Assembly: GCA_963695075.1 (NCBI GenBank) | Contig: CAVOFR010000007.1 | Coordinates: 62,001-126,000, forward strand | Source: CAWCAL01 sp963695075 | GTDB lineage: Bacteria; Actinomycetota; Acidimicrobiia; Acidimicrobiales; CAWCAL01 | DNA: 64,000 nt | Direction of reading: 5' to 3' | Part shown: positions 58,986 through 64,000 of the stretch, one piece after another | How the letters are laid out: each line of letters starts with the position of its first letter | How positions within the stretch are numbered: the stretch's first letter is position 1 | The notes under the pieces: generated by a model | What the model was told of the DNA's origin: nothing | The model's database searches: none | Seen by the model: only the letters and a program-made list of their open reading frames with translations | Program-made: the position numbers and the translations under genes

Positions 58986-60419
58986 ATGACCCCGCCGGTG
59001 GCCGCTGACAAACCCGAAGACACGCCGGAGGAGTTCGTCATGCCCGAGGGTGAAACCCACGTTCTGCCCCGCCTGACCAGCCGTGTCTTCCGGGATCTGG
59101 CGATCTGGATGATCGGCTTCGGCCTCGTGATCGGCCTGGTGTTCCCCTTCTTCGTCGTCGTCATGGGCGTCCCGGCCGACCAGGTACTGACTCCCGGGTT
59201 CTTCGCCGCCACGCTGTGTGCCGGCGTACTGGTCGGCGCCGCCAACCACCGGCTCTCCCGCGCCGTCGTCGGCTCTCGGCTGCGACTGCTGCACACCCGC
59301 ATGGCGAAGGTCGAGGACAACGTCCGTCACTCGATGTACTCCGGCGACCCGTCGGCATGCACCCCCGAGTCGTGCTCCATCCCGGTCGACTCCGACGACG
59401 AGCTCGGTGAGACGGCTGCCGGGTTCAACCGACTGGTCGAAACCCTGGCTGCGAGCACGCAGGTCAACGACGTCGCCCGACGGTTCGCCGCAACCCTCGC
59501 TTCCCACATCGAGCTGGATCGGCTCGCGGATCTGGCGCTGGCCGACCTCCAGGCGATCGGACCCTTCGAGGCGGCTGCGATCTGTGCCGTACAGAACGGC
59601 GAGCTCGCGACCGTCACCGCCAACGGCCTCGTCGACGGAGCGTCGATCGCCGACGCCGCCCCGGTCCAACAGGTCCTCCGCACGCTGGAGATCATGCGGC
59701 TCGAGCTTCCCGATGAACTGGCCATCGACGCCGGACTCGTGGCCTTTCGGCCTCGCACGGTGCTCACCATGCCGCTCCACCTCCGCACGGTCCCCGTCGG
59801 GGTCGTGATCGTCGCGTCCGCAACTTCCATCGCCGAAGAGGACGAACGGCTCCTCACCCAGCTCCTGCCCAACCTGGCCGTCGCGCTCAACAACGCTCTG
59901 GGCCACGAGCGACTGCAGCAGGTCGCCGCTGTCGATCCGCTGACAGGCCTGTACAACCGACGGTTCGGCATGGAACGGCTCGGCGACGAGTTCAGTCGCG
60001 CCGTTCGAGGAGGAGAGCCGCTCGGCGTCCTGCTCTTCGACATCGACCACTTCAAGCAGACCAACGACGCCTACGGCCACCAAGCCGGCGACCAGATGCT
60101 GCAAGCCGTGGCCCATGCCGCCCGGGCCGTGATCCGGGAGGGTGACACCCTCATGCGCTATGGCGGTGAGGAGTTCCTCATCGTGTTGCCCGGCGCCGGC
60201 GTCGCGGACGTGAAGACGCTCGGTCAGCGTGTTCGCCGGGCCATCGAGGCGACCGAGGTCGACATCGGAACGACCATGCTCACCGCGACCGTCAGCGTCG
60301 GGGCGGTGGCGTTTCCGAGCACCGACGTCGCCGACGTCGACGACCTGGTCCGCAACGCCGACGCCGCCATGTACGCGGCCAAGTCGTCCGGAAGGAATCG
60401 GCTCACGCTCGCCTCCTGA
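58986..60419 (+). CDS. Membrane diguanylate cyclase with GAF-like sensor domain
   Basis: A 477-residue protein: two membrane helices (~38-90), a HAMP-like linker (LRLLHTRMAKVEDNVRHSMY), a GAF-like domain (~165-300) and a C-terminal GGDEF domain (~315-477). The signature is MRYGGEEFLIVLPGAG, a GGEEF motif with catalytic residues present, with DPLTGLYNRRFGMERLGDEF and LFDIDHFKQTNDAYGH. So it should make c-di-GMP. ATG 58986 is chosen; ATG 59040 would remove 18 residues. Confidence 0.93.
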   Translation: MTPPVAADKPEDTPEEFVMPEGETHVLPRLTSRVFRDLAIWMIGFGLVIGLVFPFFVVVMGVPADQVLTPGFFAATLCAGVLVGAANHRLSRAVVGSRLRLLHTRMAKVEDNVRHSMYSGDPSACTPESCSIPVDSDDELGETAAGFNRLVETLAASTQVNDVARRFAATLASHIELDRLADLALADLQAIGPFEAAAICAVQNGELATVTANGLVDGASIADAAPVQQVLRTLEIMRLELPDELAIDAGLVAFRPRTVLTMPLHLRTVPVGVVIVASATSIAEEDERLLTQLLPNLAVALNNALGHERLQQVAAVDPLTGLYNRRFGMERLGDEFSRAVRGGEPLGVLLFDIDHFKQTNDAYGHQAGDQMLQAVAHAARAVIREGDTLMRYGGEEFLIVLPGAGVADVKTLGQRVRRAIEATEVDIGTTMLTATVSVGAVAFPSTDVADVDDLVRNADAAMYAAKSSGRNRLTLAS

Positions 60420-60441
60420 CCGCGCGCGGGTCGCCGGGTCG

Positions 60442-61248
60442 CTAGCTCCGGGGGGCGAGCGTGCGGCGAAGCATGAGTCGCTCGTACAGCGCCGGCGCGA
60501 GGCGGGCCACCCAGTAGGCCAAATGCGCTTCTCGCGACACGAGGAGCAGGCGCTTGCCTCGCAACGCGGCACCGACGATCCTGTCGGCGACGTCGTCCGG
60601 TGCCATCGGCGCCTTCACGCCCGTGCGAGCCTCCGACCCGGCACGCCGGCCGTCGGTGCCCAGGGCGTGATCACCGATGGCCGTATCGACGAACGAGGGG
60701 CACACGATCAAGACGCGCAGACCGTCCTGCCGGTGCTCAGCGCGCAACGAATCGAAGAACCCGTGCAAGGCGTGCTTGCTGGCGGCGTACCCGGTCCGGG
60801 TGGCCAGTGGGGCCACGCCGGCCACGCTCGACGTCACCACGATCTGGCCTCCGCCCTCGAGGAGTGAGGGCAACGCCGCCTTGGTGCAGTGCACCGCTCC
60901 GAGGAGGTTGACCTCCATAACCCGTCGGATGACGTCCACGTCGGTGTCACGGAACAGGCCGAGATGGGTGATGCCGGCGTTGTTGACCAAGACGTCCACC
61001 CCGCCCCAGGCCGACGTGACATCCTCGATCGCCGCTCGACACTCGTCGAACGAGGTCACGTCGCAACGCCGGGCGAACGCCACGCCCCGACCCAGTTCGC
61101 GGGCCAGTGCTTCGGCGCCACCCTCCTCCCGGTCGAGCAGGGCGACACGCGCCCCTTCCCGGGCGAAGCGGCGCGCCAGTGCTGCACCGATGCCTCCCGA
61201 CGCCCCGGTGACGACGACGGTCTTCCCGTCGAGAGCGCGGCCGGTCAC
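60442..61248 (-). CDS. Short-chain dehydrogenase/reductase
   Basis: A 268-residue classical SDR: cofactor motif VVVTGASGGIGAALARRFAR, NAG motif LVNNAGITHLGLF, catalytic Ser in VVTSSVAGVAPLATRTGYAA with YAASK (Tyr/Lys). The C-terminus ends in a hydrophobic Arg-rich stretch typical of SDRs acting on lipophilic substrates. GTG 61248 overlaps the stop of the thiamine-diphosphate enzyme gene by 4 nt (GTGA), so the two are coupled and may act in sequence (for example an acyloin product then reduced). Substrate unknown. Confidence 0.92.
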   Translation of the reverse strand: MTGRALDGKTVVVTGASGGIGAALARRFAREGARVALLDREEGGAEALARELGRGVAFARRCDVTSFDECRAAIEDVTSAWGGVDVLVNNAGITHLGLFRDTDVDVIRRVMEVNLLGAVHCTKAALPSLLEGGGQIVVTSSVAGVAPLATRTGYAASKHALHGFFDSLRAEHRQDGLRVLIVCPSFVDTAIGDHALGTDGRRAGSEARTGVKAPMAPDDVADRIVGAALRGKRLLLVSREAHLAYWVARLAPALYERLMLRRTLAPRS

Positions 61249-62999
61249 GCCCCCGGTTCCATGTGCATTGCCTTGAAGACGTCGAGGCCCGGTGCCCACA
61301 TGTGTTCGGTGGGATCGACGTCGACGTGGATGACGGCGCAGCGACCGCTGGCGAGACTGCGCTCGATCGCCGGCCGCAGTTCGTCCGCCCGGTCCACCCG
61401 CTCACCGTGCGCCCCCATGCTCTCGGCGAGAGCGTCGAATCGAATCTCGCTGAAGTCGGTGTTGATGTTCCGGTCGGCGGACAGCGAGCGCTTCTCCATC
61501 ATGGTGTCGGCGTCGAGGGCCATGCCCTGCCCGAACTTGACCATGCCCCACTGCCGATCGGACAACACGAGGAAGACGACTGCGAGACCGTGTCGAACGG
61601 CCGTCTCGATCTCCTGGGGATGGAACCCCATCGCGCCATCACCGAGCACGCAATACACCTGTCGGTCCGGATGGGCGACCTTCGCCCCGAGGGCCTGACC
61701 CGCGCCGGCACCGAGCATGCCGAACTTGAAGGTGCTGAGGACCGAACCGGCGGACCGGTTCTCGTGGTAGAGGTTGGTCCACACCGCGGTGTTGCCCCCG
61801 TCGATCACCAGAATCGCGTCGTCGTCGAAGACGTTCCGACAGATGAGCGGTACGTGAGCGGAGTGCATGGGTGCCTGGTCCTCGGCGCCTGGCACGGCGC
61901 GCAGGAAGTCGCGGATACCGTCCTTGGTGGTGGCGAACTCCTCGAGCCGGGCTTCGCGGGCGGCGACCCGGTGCGAGCTGTCGTGCTGCTGCAGCTCGGC
62001 GAGCAGGGCAGGCAAGAACAGGCCGAGGTCGGCCAGCACCGCCACGTCCACCGGCTTGTTCACGCCGAGGATCTCCTCGTCGATGTCGACCTGGATCAGG
62101 CGTTGCTCTTCCGGTGCACGCCAGTAGGGGGGCTTGCCCCACCAGTCGGTCTCACCGAAACGTGTCCCGAGAGCGAGGACGACATCCGCCTCGTTGCGAA
62201 CCTCGTCGATCAGGGGCGGCAGGAGAGGGATCGCGTTCCTCAGGCGGTCGTCCAACGCCGACCGTCCGCCCCAGCTGGCGGTCACCGGGCATCGCAGGAG
62301 CGTGGCCAGCTCCGCCACGTGAGCTGCCGCTCCAGCGTGCAAGACGCCGCTGCCGACGTGAACGAGCGGTAGCTCGGCGCCGGCGAGCAGCTCGGCCGAT
62401 CGGCGAACCAGATCGGGCGAGGGCGCAAGCGGCTCGGTGCGACGGTACTGCTCGGGTCGCAGGATCGGCATCGTCTCATCGAAGCTGCCGTTCATCAGGT
62501 CCTCGGGCACGGTCACGTGGACGACTCCGGGGCGGCCCCGGAAGGCCACCCGGAACGCCCGCCGCATGGTCTGGGGAATGCCGGCGAAGGACGAGGCCGC
62601 ACCGGTCCACTTGGTCATGGGGCGGGTGACGCCGACCTGATCGAAATACTGGTACGTGCCACCGCGGTCGGGGCCGACGATCGGAGTACGCCGCCAGCTG
62701 GTGATGACCATGACGCGGTTGCCTTCCCCGTTCTCCACCGCTATCCCGGGAAGCACGTTTGCCGCCCCAGGTCCGTTGCTGGCGATGCAGACACCGAGCC
62801 GACCCGTGAGCCGGGCGTAGGCCCCGGCCATGTGCGCAGCGGTGCTCTCGTGACGGGGAGTGACCAGTCGGATGCCGTGCCGTTCGAGACTCGAGTACAG
62901 ACCGAAGTACGAGCCGTCGATGATGCCGAACACGACCTCCACGCCCTCGGCCTCGAGCATGCTGGCGATGACATCGCCGCCGCTGCCGGTGGACGTCAT
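61245..62999 (-). CDS. Thiamine-diphosphate enzyme, acetolactate synthase-like
   Basis: A 584-residue three-domain ThDP enzyme. The PYR domain has the catalytic glutamate in LVTPRHESTAAHMAGAYARL, the middle domain is ~195-340, and the PP domain has LGDGAMGFHPQEIETAVRHG (GDG...Mg site) and DRQWGMVKFGQ. The family includes acetolactate synthase, oxalyl-CoA decarboxylase, and acyl-CoA lyases; no ilvN small subunit is nearby, so it is probably not the biosynthetic acetolactate synthase. It begins 175 nt from the divergent tetR gene, whose operator lies in between, and is coupled to the SDR gene. Confidence 0.9.
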   Translation of the reverse strand: MTSTGSGGDVIASMLEAEGVEVVFGIIDGSYFGLYSSLERHGIRLVTPRHESTAAHMAGAYARLTGRLGVCIASNGPGAANVLPGIAVENGEGNRVMVITSWRRTPIVGPDRGGTYQYFDQVGVTRPMTKWTGAASSFAGIPQTMRRAFRVAFRGRPGVVHVTVPEDLMNGSFDETMPILRPEQYRRTEPLAPSPDLVRRSAELLAGAELPLVHVGSGVLHAGAAAHVAELATLLRCPVTASWGGRSALDDRLRNAIPLLPPLIDEVRNEADVVLALGTRFGETDWWGKPPYWRAPEEQRLIQVDIDEEILGVNKPVDVAVLADLGLFLPALLAELQQHDSSHRVAAREARLEEFATTKDGIRDFLRAVPGAEDQAPMHSAHVPLICRNVFDDDAILVIDGGNTAVWTNLYHENRSAGSVLSTFKFGMLGAGAGQALGAKVAHPDRQVYCVLGDGAMGFHPQEIETAVRHGLAVVFLVLSDRQWGMVKFGQGMALDADTMMEKRSLSADRNINTDFSEIRFDALAESMGAHGERVDRADELRPAIERSLASGRCAVIHVDVDPTEHMWAPGLDVFKAMHMEPGA

Positions 63000-63137
63000 G
63001 GGAAGCACCTCCGTCTGCTCGGGCCGTCGGGTCGTGCCGACTCCGCCTGCCAGCGACGACCCGACTGGATGCAAGTCCTACCACAGGTTCGGGCCGGTCA
63101 AGTCCGAACTGAGTTGCCGCCCGGGCGTTGTCTCGCC

Positions 63138-63170
63138 TTGACAGATTGCTGATGACTGTTAATCTGTCAA
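63138..63170 (+). promoter_or_regulatory. TetR promoter/operator: TTGACAGATT-N13-AATCTGTCAA
   Basis: Perfect 10-bp inverted repeat (63138-63147 and 63161-63170) with a 13-nt spacer. It coincides with promoter elements: -35 TTGACA (63138-63143), 16 nt, -10 TAATCT (63160-63165), which is 8 nt from ATG 63174, so the transcript is nearly leaderless. A repressor bound to the repeat would cover both boxes, giving autoregulation and control of the coupled alkB. It lies 139 nt from the divergent ThDP gene. Confidence 0.75.
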
Positions 63171-63173
63171 CCC

Positions 63174-63767
63174 ATGGCTGATCCGATGGTCGAGAAGATC
63201 CTCGACGCCGCCCTCGAGGCCGCCACGATCCACGGGGTGACCCGAACCTCCATGAGTGACGTGGCCAGTCGGGCCGGCATCTCCCGCCCCACGCTCTACA
63301 AACGATTCGGGTCGAAGGACGAGCTGGTCGCCGCTGTGGTCGTCCGCGAAACCAACCGGATGATCCAGCAGGTCCTCGACGCTATCGAATCGCTCGATGA
63401 TCCGACCGAGGCACTCCGCACCGCAGCCGAGGTCGCACTCCGAGCCGCCCGCGACCACCCACTGCTGGACCGGATCGTGCGCACCGAACCGGAAACGCTC
63501 GTTCCGATCCTCGTCGCTGATCCATCGCCGATCATGGGCTTCGCCCGTGATGCGATCGCTCTCGGCATCCGCGACAAGGTGCCCGAGCTGTCCGAGCTGT
63601 CCGTCCGGCGGGCGTCCGACATCCTCATCCGCCTTCTCGTCTCGTACTCCCTCACACCGCCCGACGATCCACCCGAGGTCGTCGCCGCTTCCATCGCCAC
63701 CCTTCTCGCGACCGCCCTGTCCACGCAGTACCCGATCCCGTCCGCCGATTCCCCGGAGCACAGATGA
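63174..63767 (+). CDS. TetR family regulator of the alkane hydroxylase gene
   Basis: A 197-residue repressor. HTH in residues ~10-55 (VEKILDAALEAATIHGVTRT, SMSDVASRAGISRPTLYKRF, GSKDELVAAVVV), then a helical ligand domain. Its stop overlaps the alkB start (ATGA), so the two are cotranscribed and coupled. The palindromic operator covers its own promoter. An alkane- or fatty-acid-responsive repressor is inferred from linkage to alkB. Confidence 0.93.
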   Translation: MADPMVEKILDAALEAATIHGVTRTSMSDVASRAGISRPTLYKRFGSKDELVAAVVVRETNRMIQQVLDAIESLDDPTEALRTAAEVALRAARDHPLLDRIVRTEPETLVPILVADPSPIMGFARDAIALGIRDKVPELSELSVRRASDILIRLLVSYSLTPPDDPPEVVAASIATLLATALSTQYPIPSADSPEHR

Positions 63768-64000
63768 CCTCCACCTCGTCCCCACTCGATTCGACCAGCC
63801 CTGCGCCGGGCCAGCGCTGGCACGACTCCAAGCGGTACCTCTGGTTGATCGGCCTCGTCGTGCCCCTTCTGCCGTTCGCTGCCCACCGTTTGGTCAGCGT
63901 CACGGGACTCGAGGTGTTCTGGTGGATGGGACCGATCTGGATCACCCTCCTGATGCCCCTCGCCGACAGGGTGTTCGGCGTCGACGACTCGAACCCGCCC
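63764..64000 (+). CDS. alkB: Alkane 1-monooxygenase (AlkB), N-terminal part, cut by window edge
   Basis: 79 codons are visible from ATG 63764. The sequence WHDSKRYLWLIGLVVPLLPF, then a helix with VFWWMGPIWITLLMPLADRV and FGVDDSNPP, is the start of membrane-bound di-iron alkane hydroxylases, which terminally oxidise n-alkanes using rubredoxin electrons. The His-box motifs lie beyond the edge. Coupled to tetR by an ATGA overlap. Confidence 0.88.
   Translation, partial: MTSTSSPLDSTSPAPGQRWHDSKRYLWLIGLVVPLLPFAAHRLVSVTGLEVFWWMGPIWITLLMPLADRVFGVDDSNPP

Overview
The window is high-GC (roughly two thirds G+C), densely coded chromosomal DNA from an actinobacterium. The gene set (two crotonyl-CoA carboxylase/reductases, an ethylmalonyl-CoA mutase, a small acyl-CoA carboxylase subunit, sulfotransferase plus DUF1214, DivIVA, a 3D-domain protein, many leaderless starts) best fits the class Acidimicrobiia. 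That placement is my inference from gene content; no 16S gene is present. Many genes carry a TANNNT -10 hexamer 6-8 nt before the start codon, so leaderless transcription looks common.

Layout. 1-5.3 kb: partial penicillin acylase, PhzF-like isomerase, frameshifted MazG-like gene, asd and lysC (aspartate pathway, with an internal lysC start), membrane-anchored cyclophilin. 5.3-26.2 kb: central carbon metabolism. It holds 3-hydroxybutyryl-CoA dehydrogenase, aat, ethylmalonyl-CoA mutase, a degenerate GGDEF protein, a four-gene acyl-CoA carboxylase operon, a LOG-family stub coupled to a HAD hydrolase, an orphan Liv-type binding protein with a fused LivH-LivM permease, a stand-alone 5'-3' exonuclease, a TlpA-like lipoprotein with an in-frame TGA at its redox site, methylmalonyl-CoA epimerase, tandem ccr genes, DivIVA and thiolase. 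Together these supply most of the acetoacetyl-CoA to methylmalonyl-CoA half of the ethylmalonyl-CoA pathway.

26.2-36.7 kb: ECF sigma/anti-sigma-like module, subtilase, the recR-ybaB-dnaX operon, SRP RNA, tRNA-Ser(GGA), sulfotransferase and DUF1214 protein. 36.8-51.6 kb is more accessory: a pseudo-receiver, two MMPL exporters, a 3D-domain protein, tRNA-Arg(ACG) followed by a terminator and a decayed tyrosine integrase, a BTAD/TPR regulator, a peroxiredoxin-like and a DUF4242 protein, cupin, TetR, lipoprotein phosphatase and a GGDEF/EAL protein. 51.6-57.8 kb is a carbohydrate cluster (alpha/alpha-barrel glycosidase, ROK kinase, mannose-6-phosphate isomerase-like fusion, GH172/DUF2961). 57.8-64 kb: esterase lipoprotein, diguanylate cyclase, an SDR plus thiamine-diphosphate enzyme pair, and a TetR regulator coupled to the beginning of alkB (alkane hydroxylase), cut by the window edge.

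Most notable. (1) The TlpA-like lipoprotein at 19681-20343 reads W-A-P-H-[TGA]-P-T-C in one unbroken frame, with a SECIS-like hairpin just after the TGA: a candidate selenoprotein. (2) A dispersed ~35-bp element (CCGAAATCTGGTCC head plus a CCGTCGG/CCGACGG hairpin) occurs at least five times, mostly at gene ends and once inside the decayed integrase. (3) A GTTACC-N4-GGTAAC palindrome sits on the leaderless promoter of ccr copy 2, and a near copy lies at the same place before the hydroxybutyryl-CoA dehydrogenase gene.
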